The notes beneath the pieces were generated by a model. That model made no database searches. It was not told the DNA's origin and saw only the letters and a list, made by a program, of their open reading frames with translations. The position numbers and the translations under genes were made by a program. Shown in pieces: positions 16,666 to 23,881 of a stretch of DNA of 64,000 nt. Numbering within the stretch: the first letter of the stretch is position 1; each line of letters starts with the position of its first letter. The stretch spans positions 32,644 to 96,643 of the forward strand of contig NZ_OBDY01000038.1 of assembly GCF_900215205.1 (NCBI RefSeq), written 5' to 3'. This DNA is from Paractinoplanes atraurantiacus. Lineage in GTDB: Bacteria; Actinomycetota; Actinomycetes; Mycobacteriales; Micromonosporaceae.

Positions 16666-16851
16666 TCAGAACGCGAAGTCGCCGGCCTTCACGCCAGCCG
16701 CGAACGCGAGCCACTCGTCCTCGGTGAACGAGTGCGGGGGCAGCTGCGGGTTCTTGCTGTCACGGATCAGGTACTGCCCATCCACCTTGGCAACTTCGAC
16801 GCAGTTACCCGCAGCGCACCGGCTGCTCCGGCGCCACTCCAACTCGCGCAT
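16666..16851 (-). CDS. DUF397 protein, downstream partner of XRE regulator
   Basis: A 61-aa DUF397 protein (ELEWRRSSRCAAGNCVEVA, YLIRDSKNPQLPPHSF, GVKAGDFAF). ATG 16851 is chosen over 16923 and 16881 because only it has a ribosome-binding site (AGGAG nine bases upstream) and it begins at the domain. It follows the XRE/DUF5753 gene by 40 bp in the same direction: the classic two-gene module in which the small protein modulates the regulator. Similarity to the second DUF397 protein (16261-16461) suggests duplication. Confidence 0.88.
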   Translation of the reverse strand: MRELEWRRSSRCAAGNCVEVAKVDGQYLIRDSKNPQLPPHSFTEDEWLAFAAGVKAGDFAF

Positions 16852-16891
16852 CTCTCTACTCCTGTGGTTTTCAAGGAACATTATATAAATT

Positions 16892-17809
16892 TCAACTTTT
16901 AACGTCGTGAGGGTTGGCCTCAAGCTCGTCTATACGCTTCTGCACGTAGGCGGTCGTGTCGCCCTCGTTGTCCGCGGCTTTCCAAAGTTGATCAAAACGC
17001 TTGCGGTGCCGCGCGGTGTCGGCACGAGTCTCGACGATCTCGTCGGTCACGCCGTTTTCGCGGTACATGACCTGATTGTTCTCCCGCGCGCCGCCCACCG
17101 TGGCCAATTCGAAACTGCCGTTGTTGGCGATCGCGATCTCCAGGCTGAACGGCAGCATGCGCAGCTTGTACAGCCCGCTCTTGGAGAGCTCGATGAGCAG
17201 ACGGAGCTGCTCGACGAAGGCGGTCCGGCCCCCGAACGACCTCAGCAGCACCGACTGATCAAGCAGGACAAGGTATTCCAGCGCGTCGCCGCGGTTGATC
17301 AGCGCTTCCCGCCTGTGAGCGCGCGCCTCGACCAGAGCGTCGACTTTGTCCTGAGAGAAGTCGGCCTCGTCCATCCACGTGCCGGTCAACGCCGTCCCGT
17401 ACTCGGGGGTCTGCAGCGGACCGGGGATGTAGAAGATGTTGAACGAGCGCAACTGCGAGGCCTCGGCCTCGTACTCCACGAACTTGCGGAAGCTCTCCGA
17501 CATCTGGTCGCGGAAGCGACCCTCCTGCCACCACACCGACTCGGGCTTCTGCCTCGTCCGGGCGATCCGCGCGTCGGCCAGCAGGGAGTTGATCTTAGTT
17601 TTGTCGCGGACCCCGAGCAGCCCGAGCAGGCCGCGCAGGTCGTTGATCGAGACGGTGACGTCGCCCTTCTCGATGCGGATCACCTTGCTGTTCGACCACT
17701 CCATCTCCTCAGCCACCTGCAACTGAGTCAGACCGGCCGCCTCGCGAGCCTCGCGTAGCGCAACGCGAACGCGCAGGCGTGCAATCGTCGGCGAATCGCC
17801 CTCGGCCAT
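16892..17809 (-). CDS. XRE-family regulator with DUF5753 domain
   Basis: A 305-aa helix-turn-helix regulator. The N-terminal XRE domain is at residues ~12-70 (LREAREAAGLTQLQVAEEME, SNSKVIRIEKGDVTVS). Residues ~95-285 form the DUF5753 ligand/partner domain (YEAEASQLRSFNIFYIPGPLQTPEY, REALINRGDALEYLVLLDQSVL). Such regulators pair with DUF397 proteins and control development or secondary metabolism in actinomycetes. ATG 17809 has an AAGGA ribosome-binding site. A 10-bp inverted repeat 52-83 bp upstream is a likely autoregulatory operator. The DUF397 gene follows 40 bp downstream. Confidence 0.92.
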   Translation of the reverse strand: MAEGDSPTIARLRVRVALREAREAAGLTQLQVAEEMEWSNSKVIRIEKGDVTVSINDLRGLLGLLGVRDKTKINSLLADARIARTRQKPESVWWQEGRFRDQMSESFRKFVEYEAEASQLRSFNIFYIPGPLQTPEYGTALTGTWMDEADFSQDKVDALVEARAHRREALINRGDALEYLVLLDQSVLLRSFGGRTAFVEQLRLLIELSKSGLYKLRMLPFSLEIAIANNGSFELATVGGARENNQVMYRENGVTDEIVETRADTARHRKRFDQLWKAADNEGDTTAYVQKRIDELEANPHDVKS

Positions 17810-17860
17810 GAGTCCTTCATCGTTGAAGCAGCGGCGTGGATGGGTCGGTGCAGGATGCTA

Positions 17861-17892
17861 CCTCGCTGATTGCCTACTGGCCATCAGCGAGG
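17861..17892. promoter_or_regulatory. 10-bp inverted repeat upstream of XRE regulator
   Basis: CCTCGCTGAT (17861-17870) and ATCAGCGAGG (17883-17892) are perfect inverted repeats separated by 12 bp, 52 bp upstream of the regulator's ATG. The geometry (half-sites about two helical turns apart) fits a dimeric DNA-binding protein; the XRE protein itself is the obvious candidate. A transcribed hairpin is the alternative. Confidence 0.55.
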
Positions 17893-17974
17893 CAGCTTAT
17901 TCTTACGTCCTACCAGAACGACGCGGGCGCCGTGCGGTTTTGATTGAAACGTCCCCGTCACTCCGCCGGGTTTG

Positions 17975-18430
17975 TCACGCGGCGGCGAACCGAAGATCCC
18001 CCGCAGGTGGCCGAGCATCCTCCATTGCTCTTCGCAGAGCACGCTTGACCTGGTTGAACTGCCTTTCGTCAGCACACGAGTAGAGGACCACCTCGACACC
18101 GCGGTAGCCCGCGTGCAATTCCCACGCGCGGCCACCCTTACGGCGGAACATGGACGGCAGAGCACAAGCCACGGGAACCGTCACGGCAACCAGGCCGATG
18201 GCATACGCGTGCGGTGGCTCGAGCACCGTCCAGCCCGCGCCGATCGCCCCGACCGTCAGGGCGGCGGCCACAGAGACCCGTACGGGTGACGCCGGCTCGG
18301 CTACCGCTCGCAGCTGGCCGACATTGCGGAGATCGCGGACCACGTAGCTCCTGACGGGCGTGGTCCTCCAGACGAAGTAATCGTCGGTTACCACGGCGTC
18401 CGGCCCACGGTAGTAGGTACGTTTGCTCAT
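17975..18430 (-). CDS. DUF6232-like membrane protein
   Basis: A 151-aa protein resembling DUF6232: the N-terminal TYYRGPDAVVTDDYFVWR (a PH-like strand set), two transmembrane helices (VRVSVAAALTVGAIGAGWTV and YAIGLVAVTVPVACALPSMF), and a cytoplasmic tail with WELHAGYRGVEVVLYSCADERQFNQVKRAL. Family members occur in actinomycete accessory regions, often next to antigen- or toxin-like genes; function unknown. ATG 18430 has a GAGGAG ribosome-binding site. It lies upstream of the XRE gene in the same direction with 165 bp between. Confidence 0.75.
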   Translation of the reverse strand: MSKRTYYRGPDAVVTDDYFVWRTTPVRSYVVRDLRNVGQLRAVAEPASPVRVSVAAALTVGAIGAGWTVLEPPHAYAIGLVAVTVPVACALPSMFRRKGGRAWELHAGYRGVEVVLYSCADERQFNQVKRALRRAMEDARPPAGDLRFAAA

Positions 18431-18832
18431 GGCGCACTCCTCTCAACTGCAGCTTGCGAGGAGAGGAAATTGGGGCCACGATGGCTGAAGCGATAGACAG
18501 ACCCTCGCGCCGATGATCCTTTCCACGCTGTTGATTGGACGCAGCAAGGCGCAGAGGCAGGAACGGCACCCGGTTGCCGCCGGGTGCCGTTTGTTGCAAC
18601 TCCTTCTCTTCCGTCTCCGCCCTTGTTGCTCTACTAGCAGTAGAGCACGCCACACGGCTGTCCGCTACACATCAATCTGCCATGTTGCAGATTGCGTACA
18701 AGCCGACTGCCATGGAGAGGCCCGTCACTCCGGCCGGCCGACAGCGTTTCATTGACGAACAGGCCGGGTAGGCCACCGAGGGATGCCACTGTCGATCCTG
18801 TAAAAGCGCAGGTGGAAGGGCGATGAACCCGC
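18431..18832. other. Intergenic region with two hairpins
   Basis: About 400 bp without a convincing gene. It contains a terminator-like hairpin (18564-18589, then TTTGTT) and a second short hairpin: GCTCTACT (18628-18635) paired to AGTAGAGC (18639-18646) with a 3-base loop. Short reading frames exist on both strands but none has a family signature or RBS. A small RNA ending at the first hairpin is possible. Confidence 0.4.
18564..18589 (+). terminator. Intrinsic terminator-like hairpin
   Basis: CGGCACCCGG pairs perfectly with CCGGGTGCCG around a 6-base loop (10-bp stem), followed by TTTGTTG on the plus strand. No annotated plus-strand gene ends here, so it may terminate a small RNA or read-through from the left. 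Confidence 0.6.
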
Positions 18833-19291
18833 ATGGAGAGCCGACTCAAGATCGCGGGCCAGGCGGTGCAACCCATCCTGGTGATGTTTCCCCTCGGCCT
18901 GTTCGCGATGGCCCTCATCTTCGATACGGCGAATCAACTGGGCGGCCCTAGCATTCTGGGAACCCTGGCCTACTGGAACATCGTGGCCGGCCTGGTCGCC
19001 GGAGTTCTCGCCGCCACCGCCGGCGCCATTGATCTCGCTTTCGTCCGCCGCGCCGACACGAAGCGGCTCGGCGTGCTCCGCACCTTGATGAACATGGGTG
19101 TCCTGTTCCTGTTCGCCGTCATTCTCATGGTCCGCGTCGGCAGTCCCGATCGTGCCGCCGGTACCGGCCTTTATCTTCTCGAGATCATCGCGCTCGCCAT
19201 CTGCGGATTCGGCGCCTGGTTCACCGGACAGGTGGCCAACGGCCGTACGCCGGCGTTTGCCCGGGCTGCTCTGGGGAATCGCGGTTACTGA
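18833..19291 (+). CDS. DUF2231 membrane protein
   Basis: A 152-aa integral membrane protein with four predicted helices: VQPILVMFPLGLFAMALIFD, WNIVAGLVAGVLAATAGAID, LMNMGVLFLFAVILMVRV and LYLLEIIALAICGFGAWFTG. The HxxxVxFPxGL-type first helix and the TAGAIDL motif match the DUF2231 family, proteins of unknown function often found with heme, redox or stress genes. The start at 18833 has a GGAAGGG ribosome-binding site somewhat far upstream. It precedes the DJ-1/PfpI gene by 27 bp and is probably co-transcribed, which suggests a stress-response pair (inference). Confidence 0.85.
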   Translation: MESRLKIAGQAVQPILVMFPLGLFAMALIFDTANQLGGPSILGTLAYWNIVAGLVAGVLAATAGAIDLAFVRRADTKRLGVLRTLMNMGVLFLFAVILMVRVGSPDRAAGTGLYLLEIIALAICGFGAWFTGQVANGRTPAFARAALGNRGY

Positions 19292-19318
19292 TCTCTTTGT
19301 CAACGAAAGGGGCAACCG

Positions 19319-19864
19319 ATGACCACCACGATTCAGGGCAAGCGCGTTGCCTTCCTGGCGACCGACGGCGTCGAGGAAGTCGAGTACACGGAGCCGCGCA
19401 AGGCCGTGGAATCGGCCGGCGGCACCGCTGAGCTGGTCTCCATCAAGGACGGCGAGATCCAGGCCGTCAACCACATGGACAAGGCGGGCACGTACCGGGT
19501 GGAGAAGTCGGTGAAGGACGCCGACGTCTCCGACTACGACGCGCTAGTCCTCCCCGGCGGCGTCGCGAACCCCGACTTCCTGCGCGCCGACAATGACGCC
19601 GTTCGATTCGTTCGCGATTTCATGGCCTCCGGCAAGCCGGTCGCCGCCATCTGCCACGGCCCGTGGACCCTGGTCGAGGCGGGCGCGGTCAGCGGCCGCA
19701 CCATGACCAGCTGGCCCAGCCTGCGCACCGACCTCGCCAACGCCGGCGCCACGTGGGTCGACGAGGAGGTCTTCGTCGACGACCGCCTCATCACGAGCCG
19801 CAAGCCCGACGACCTGCCGGCTTTCTGCGGCGAGCTGCTCTCGTCGATCGCCAAGGCCTCATAG
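19319..19864 (+). CDS. DJ-1/PfpI-family type 1 glutamine amidotransferase-like protein
   Basis: A 181-aa DJ-1/PfpI protein. The nucleophile elbow AAICHGPWTLVEAG carries the conserved Cys-His; the conserved Glu lies in TDGVEEVEYTEPRKAVESAG; LPGGVANPDFLR is the GG loop. Family members are proteases, glyoxalases or deglycases acting under aldehyde or oxidative stress. ATG 19319 has an AAAGGGG ribosome-binding site. It follows the DUF2231 membrane protein and ends just before a strong bidirectional terminator at 19883-19912. The exact enzymatic activity cannot be chosen from sequence. Confidence 0.93.
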   Translation: MTTTIQGKRVAFLATDGVEEVEYTEPRKAVESAGGTAELVSIKDGEIQAVNHMDKAGTYRVEKSVKDADVSDYDALVLPGGVANPDFLRADNDAVRFVRDFMASGKPVAAICHGPWTLVEAGAVSGRTMTSWPSLRTDLANAGATWVDEEVFVDDRLITSRKPDDLPAFCGELLSSIAKAS

Positions 19865-19882
19865 GTCACCATGAGCAAAATC

Positions 19883-19912
19883 AAAGGCCCAGGTCTGATG
19901 ACCTGGGCCTTT
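19883..19912. terminator. Strong bidirectional terminator
   Basis: AAAGGCCCAGGT pairs perfectly with ACCTGGGCCTTT around CTGATG: 12-bp stem with A/T ends that give a U-tract in both directions. It ends the DUF2231-PfpI unit. A closely related hairpin occurs at 20949-20973. Confidence 0.9.
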
Positions 19913-19995
19913 CGGAAACCACATCGCGGCTTGTCGTTCGCCCCATCGAGTGATGGCCAGCGGTTCTTGTCATACGGTGCCCTTAGCGTCACGCC

Positions 19996-20709
19996 ATGAG
20001 CTATAACCCTCACCGCCAAGCCGCTCTGGCAGTAGCGGACCGATGGATGGCCGATCCAGAACTTCGAGAGCACATCGCCTACGCATACCAACTCACACGC
20101 GATCAAGACCCAGATTGCGCACCGGTGATCGACATCTTTGGGCAGCCGCATCGCGGATGGGACGTAGGGCAACTATTCGCTCTTGCCTGCCTCGATCACC
20201 TACTTGTCTCCGGCAGACTCTACGTCGCGGAACACCCGCTCGGGACTGCTCCGAAACGCGACAAGCATCGCGAGGCGAATCAGGCGGCTCTAGCGACATA
20301 CCTCGATCCCGACTCACGCGCCGCTGTAGACCTCATGCAACGGGGCGCAGAGTGCGACGGGCTGTTGACGTGGAAGACGCCGATACCGGCTTCCGGAGCG
20401 TCAGGAGTCATCGAGATCCCTCCCGGGTCTGCTCCGCTGGAGATCGGCGCAACCGATGCAACCACCACGTGCCTACACCTTTGCCGTCGCGGAGCCGTTG
20501 CACGCTGGCCGTATGGACACAAAACGCTCTGGACAATCGGACTCCGCGACCGGGGAGAGATCCAATCTGTGAGGACGGGCATCGCAGACACGGACGACGA
20601 CTTCATAGGCGGTCTAGCAGAGTTCATGAACAACGTCTGGTGGGGATGGCACAACAGGGGGCCGGCAACTCTGATGCGCGGCCTACCGGTGGGCGCCCCG
20701 TCAACGTGA
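19996..20709 (+). CDS. Hypothetical protein (237 aa), lower-GC accessory gene
   Basis: I do not recognise this protein. It is soluble, with no signal peptide: QAALAVADRWMADPELREH near the N-terminus, an IDIFGQPHRGWDVGQLFALACLDH segment, and GGLAEFMNNVWWGWHNRGP near the C-terminus, which has three Trp in a row of twelve residues. ATG 19996 follows TAGCGT (19984-19989) by six bases, the same arrangement as the gene at 5463, supporting both start and reality. Codon use is visibly less GC-biased than neighbours, and it sits between two near-identical terminators next to a tRNA gene, suggesting acquisition. A competing +1 frame of similar length is judged to be the shadow. Confidence 0.6.
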   Translation: MSYNPHRQAALAVADRWMADPELREHIAYAYQLTRDQDPDCAPVIDIFGQPHRGWDVGQLFALACLDHLLVSGRLYVAEHPLGTAPKRDKHREANQAALATYLDPDSRAAVDLMQRGAECDGLLTWKTPIPASGASGVIEIPPGSAPLEIGATDATTTCLHLCRRGAVARWPYGHKTLWTIGLRDRGEIQSVRTGIADTDDDFIGGLAEFMNNVWWGWHNRGPATLMRGLPVGAPST

Positions 20710-20754
20710 TCCTTGGCGGCTCCACCATCATGGCCTCAGTGGCGCAGCGCGACG

Positions 20755-20964
20755 ATGGGCATCGGCCGGTTCACCAGCCAGGACGACGACCAGCTCCGCG
20801 ACAAGGAGACCGGAGATCCGGTGCGGCTTGTCCGCCTGCTCGACCTCGACCTGGACGCGGGCGGGCTCGACCAGGTCGCTCGGCAGCGTGCGGACTATTT
20901 GCGGACCAGGACCACCCCACACACCGTCGTGGAGCTGTTCAAAAGAAGAAGCCCAGGCCGATGA
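20755..20964 (+). CDS. Small hypothetical protein (69 aa)
   Basis: A possible 69-residue protein starting at ATG 20755 (GIGRFTSQDDDQLRDKETG, then an acidic DLDLDAGGLDQVA stretch and DYLRTRTTPHTVVELF). It is unrecognised. An upstream in-frame start at 20713 is also possible. Against it: no clear ribosome-binding site, and its last codons overlap the terminator hairpin at 20949-20973. For it: normal actinobacterial codon bias and a plausible helical composition. Treat as tentative. Confidence 0.35.
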   Translation: MGIGRFTSQDDDQLRDKETGDPVRLVRLLDLDLDAGGLDQVARQRADYLRTRTTPHTVVELFKRRSPGR

Positions 20965-20973
20965 CCTGGGCTT
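20949..20973 (-). terminator. Terminator downstream of tRNA-Thr
   Basis: AAGCCCAGG pairs with CCTGGGCTT around CCGATGA; on the minus strand it is followed by TTCTTCTTTT, a good U-tract, 9 bp beyond the tRNA 3' end. It therefore terminates tRNA-Thr transcription. Stem and loop closely resemble the hairpin at 19883-19912. Confidence 0.85.
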
Positions 20974-20981
20974 TCACTCTG

Positions 20982-21055
20982 AGCCGCCTGACGGAATCGA
21001 ACCGTCGACCTACGCATTACGAGTGCGTCGCTCTAGCCGACTGAGCTAAGGCGGC
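20982..21055 (-). tRNA. tRNA-Thr (anticodon CGT)
   Basis: The minus strand reads GCCGCCTTAGCTCAGTCGG at the 5' end. It folds with a 7-bp acceptor stem (GCCGCCT paired to AGGCGGC), a D arm (TAGCTCAG...), an anticodon stem-loop GCACTCGTAATGC giving anticodon CGT (Thr, codon ACG), and a T arm GGTTCGATTCC. The discriminator is U and CCA is not encoded. It lies 100 bp upstream of the divergent metallophosphoesterase. Confidence 0.97.
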
Positions 21056-21155
21056 AACGATGACCAATGGTACGCCATCGGCCCGGGGGCGGTGCGGCGG
21101 GTCCGGTGTAAACGCGGGAGCGAATCTGTCGTACGACGGGACTACTGTGCCTGAC

Positions 21156-22877
21156 GTGACCGTCGATCACCCGCAGCCGGCCCCGCAGGGGCAGGTCGTG
21201 CCGCGCCGGCCGACCAGCATGGATCCTCGCGAGCTGGGCTTCGAGCCGAAACGCCCGGTCGGCTGGCTTGCGCCGTTGCTGCTGCTCAGCACCGGTCTGC
21301 GGGCCCTGCTGGCGATCCTGTTCGGTGCCTACCTGGACAAGCGCGAGCTGCAGAACTCGCTCGACGGCGGCTGGTTCGACCACTCCAAGACGGCCGACGG
21401 CGAGCTCTGGCTCGACTACGTGGCCGACCTCGGCGACGGCTTCCACGCCACCTATTCGGTGGCCTGGCTTCTCGCCCAGCCCACCCTCCAGGTGGGTGAC
21501 ACGACGCTGCCGCGCGGGCGGCTGCTGCTCATGGGCGGCGACCAGGTCTACCCGCTGGCCAGTGGCGACGGCTACGAGAGCCGGATGAAAGGCCCCTACC
21601 GGGCGGCGCTGCCCGAGGCGCCCGCCGAGGGGCACCGGCCGACGCTGTTCGCCCTGCCCGGCAACCACGACTGGTACGACGGTCTGACCGCCTTCCTGCG
21701 GCTGTTCGCGCGGCGCAAGGACGGGCACATCGGCGGGTGGCGCACCGAGCAGCGGCGGTCGTATTTCGCGGTCAAGCTGCCGTCGGACTGGTGGCTGTTC
21801 GCCATCGACGAGCAGTTCGGGGCGTACATCGACGATCCGCAGTTGCTCTACTTCGAAAAGGCGGCGCGTGACCTCGGCCCGGAGGACAGGGTCATCCTCA
21901 TGACGCCGTCGCCGAAGTGGGTCAAGGCGGCCGACGACCCCAAGGACTACGACGCGATCGACTATTTCGTACGGACGATCATCGCGCCGCGCAAGGCGAC
22001 GGTCCGGGTGATGGTCTCCGGCGACCTGCACCACTACGCGCGCTACGGCGACGACGACCGGCAGCTGATCACCTGCGGCGGCGGGGGCGCCTACCTGCTC
22101 GGCACGGCCCAGCTGCCCGGCGAGATCGTGGTGCCGCCCGAGGGCACGCTGACCCGCAACCGCAGCGTGAGCCACACCTACCCGTTCCAGAAGTCCTTTC
22201 CCGACGCGGCCTCGTCCCGGCGGATGGGCTGGGGCGTCTTCCACCGGGTGCCGACCCGCAACCCGGGCTTCGCCACCATGCTCGGCATCATCAACACGCT
22301 GACCATGCTGGCCATGGCGGGCGCGGTCGCGCAGGCCGACATCTTCAAGCGGCTGTTCAGCATCCCGCTGGTCTTCATGCTCGCGGTGATCCTGGCCGGC
22401 ACGGTGCTGTTCGCCCAGCCGCCCGGCGCCGACAAGCCGAAACACGCACGGCACTGGATCCTGGGCCTGCTGCACGGCTTCGCCCAGATCGCGCTGGCCG
22501 CCGGCGGCACGTGGCTGTGGCTACGGTTGCCGTTCCACGACTGGTCCTGGCCGGGCCCGCTGGTGGTGGCGGCGGTGCTCTACCTTCCGGTCGGCGGGTT
22601 CATAGCCACCCAGGTGTGCGCGCTCTACCTGCTGATCGCGAGCCGCTTCGACGTCAACGTCAACGAGCTCTTCGCCGGCCAGGGCATCGAAGACGCGAAA
22701 AGCTTCCTGCGCCTGCACATCGACCGCGACGGCACCCTCACCATCCACCCGATTGGCATCGACAAAATCAGCCGCAAGTGGAAAGCCGACCCGGAGGGCG
22801 CCCCAGATGCCTCCTGGCTGCGCCCGGCCGAGCCCCTCGTCGCCCGTCGCATCGAGGAGCCGATCCAGGTGCGTTAG
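21156..22877 (+). CDS. Membrane-associated metallophosphoesterase
   Basis: A 573-aa calcineurin-like phosphoesterase with membrane segments. After a Pro-rich N-terminus there is a hydrophobic stretch WLAPLLLLSTGLRALLAILF. The metal-binding motifs are MGGDQVYP (GD), LPGNHDWYDGL (GNHD) and MVSGDLHHYARY (GDxH). The C-terminal third has several transmembrane helices (GFATMLGIINTLTMLAMAG; LVFMLAVILAGTVLFAQ; IALAAGGTWLWLRL; VVAAVLYLPVGGFIATQ). Substrate unknown (phosphodiester or lipid phosphate). GTG 21156 is chosen because TACTGT ends seven bases upstream (leaderless); GTG 21147 is an alternative, while 21060 would collide with the tRNA promoter. Confidence 0.88.
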   Translation: MTVDHPQPAPQGQVVPRRPTSMDPRELGFEPKRPVGWLAPLLLLSTGLRALLAILFGAYLDKRELQNSLDGGWFDHSKTADGELWLDYVADLGDGFHATYSVAWLLAQPTLQVGDTTLPRGRLLLMGGDQVYPLASGDGYESRMKGPYRAALPEAPAEGHRPTLFALPGNHDWYDGLTAFLRLFARRKDGHIGGWRTEQRRSYFAVKLPSDWWLFAIDEQFGAYIDDPQLLYFEKAARDLGPEDRVILMTPSPKWVKAADDPKDYDAIDYFVRTIIAPRKATVRVMVSGDLHHYARYGDDDRQLITCGGGGAYLLGTAQLPGEIVVPPEGTLTRNRSVSHTYPFQKSFPDAASSRRMGWGVFHRVPTRNPGFATMLGIINTLTMLAMAGAVAQADIFKRLFSIPLVFMLAVILAGTVLFAQPPGADKPKHARHWILGLLHGFAQIALAAGGTWLWLRLPFHDWSWPGPLVVAAVLYLPVGGFIATQVCALYLLIASRFDVNVNELFAGQGIEDAKSFLRLHIDRDGTLTIHPIGIDKISRKWKADPEGAPDASWLRPAEPLVARRIEEPIQVR

Positions 22878-22885
22878 CCGCCGCC

Positions 22886-23722
22886 CTAGCCGTATTGCTC
22901 GTCGTGAGCCTGGCGAGGCCCGCAGACCGAGGCGCGGCTGCACGAGCAGCGGGAGCCGTCGGCGTCGAGACGGACGACGACCGAGTCTTTGGGCACGCTG
23001 TGCGCGACGACGCGGCCGTCGCCCTCTTCAGTGGTGACCCGGCTGCCGATCGTCGGGGCCGACGCCTGAAACTTTTGATACAGAGGATGTTCGTATTTGA
23101 GGCAGCACATGAGGCGGCCGCAGGCGCCGGAGATGCGCAAGGGGTTGAGGGGCAGGTCCTGGTCTTTTGCCATGCGGATGGTGACCGGCTCGAAGTCGGT
23201 CAGGAAAGTCGCGCAGCAGAGGTCGCGGCCGCATGAGCCGATGCCGCCCTGTACCCGGGCCGAGTCGCGGGCGGAGAGCTGGCGCAGCTCGACCCGGCAA
23301 TGCAGGGTGGCGCCCAGGTCGCGTACGAGAGACCGGAAATCGACGCGGTGGGGCGCGGTGAAGTAGATCGTCGTGCGGGCGCTGTTGCCGCCCGTCGGGT
23401 CGAGCACGTGATCGACGGCGACGACCTTCATCGGCAGCTCGTGCGCCTTGATCAGCTTTTTGGCGGCGACCTTGGCCTCGGCCTTGCGTTTGCGCAGCAA
23501 CTCGTCGCGCCGCAGATCGTTCTCGTCGGCGATGCCGGCGACCTTCGGGAAGCCCGAGGTCTCCTCGCTCACCCACTGCGCCGCCCAGACGCACTCCGCC
23601 ACCTCGGGGCCGTCGTCCGTGGGCACCAGCACACGGTCGCCGACCTGGGGCGAGAACTCGCCCGGGTCGAGGTAGTAGAGGCGGCCGTACCGGTTGAAGC
23701 TGACCGCGCACAGCATGCCCAT
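22886..23722 (-). CDS. PSP1 domain protein (YaaT/stage 0 sporulation-like)
   Basis: A 278-aa PSP1-domain protein. ATG 23722 gives MGMLCAVSFNRYGRLYYLD; the core has VAVDHVLDPTGGNSARTTIYF and the cysteine-rich PSP1 signature SCGRDLCCATFL and SGACGRLMCCLKYEH, plus a further CSCSRASVCGP at the C-terminus (possible metal or Fe-S ligands). In Bacillus, YaaT is part of the Y-complex needed for RNase Y activity and sporulation phosphorelay; the actinobacterial role is not established. It converges on the metallophosphoesterase gene, 8 bp apart. The gene is often near holB, which here lies 4 kb away. Confidence 0.92.
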   Translation of the reverse strand: MGMLCAVSFNRYGRLYYLDPGEFSPQVGDRVLVPTDDGPEVAECVWAAQWVSEETSGFPKVAGIADENDLRRDELLRKRKAEAKVAAKKLIKAHELPMKVVAVDHVLDPTGGNSARTTIYFTAPHRVDFRSLVRDLGATLHCRVELRQLSARDSARVQGGIGSCGRDLCCATFLTDFEPVTIRMAKDQDLPLNPLRISGACGRLMCCLKYEHPLYQKFQASAPTIGSRVTTEEGDGRVVAHSVPKDSVVVRLDADGSRCSCSRASVCGPRQAHDEQYG

Positions 23723-23881
23723 GGTCACCACCCTACGACTTCCGAAAGCGCGCACCAAATGCCTGTTTTGGGCTACCCGGCAGGGTTGTCGCATAGATGC
23801 GGCACAACCGCCCCAATCGACCGTCGTTGGGCAGACCCGTAGACGTCGCTCAACACGGAACACTTCGGGAGGGAACTACCC

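Noticed and set aside
20043..20317. Insertion sequence or transposase in the accessory region
   Set aside because: No transposase motif (DDE, HUH) or terminal inverted repeats were seen anywhere in the window.
20043..21044. 333-codon plus-strand frame over the unknown gene and tRNA
   Set aside because: Runs through the tRNA-Thr gene and terminator, and is Arg/His-rich, so it is the off-frame shadow of the gene at 19996-20709.
15700..21055. tRNA-Thr-integrated genomic island with att sites
   Set aside because: No integrase and no second copy of the tRNA 3' end found by eye; the genes look accessory but the island claim is unsupported.
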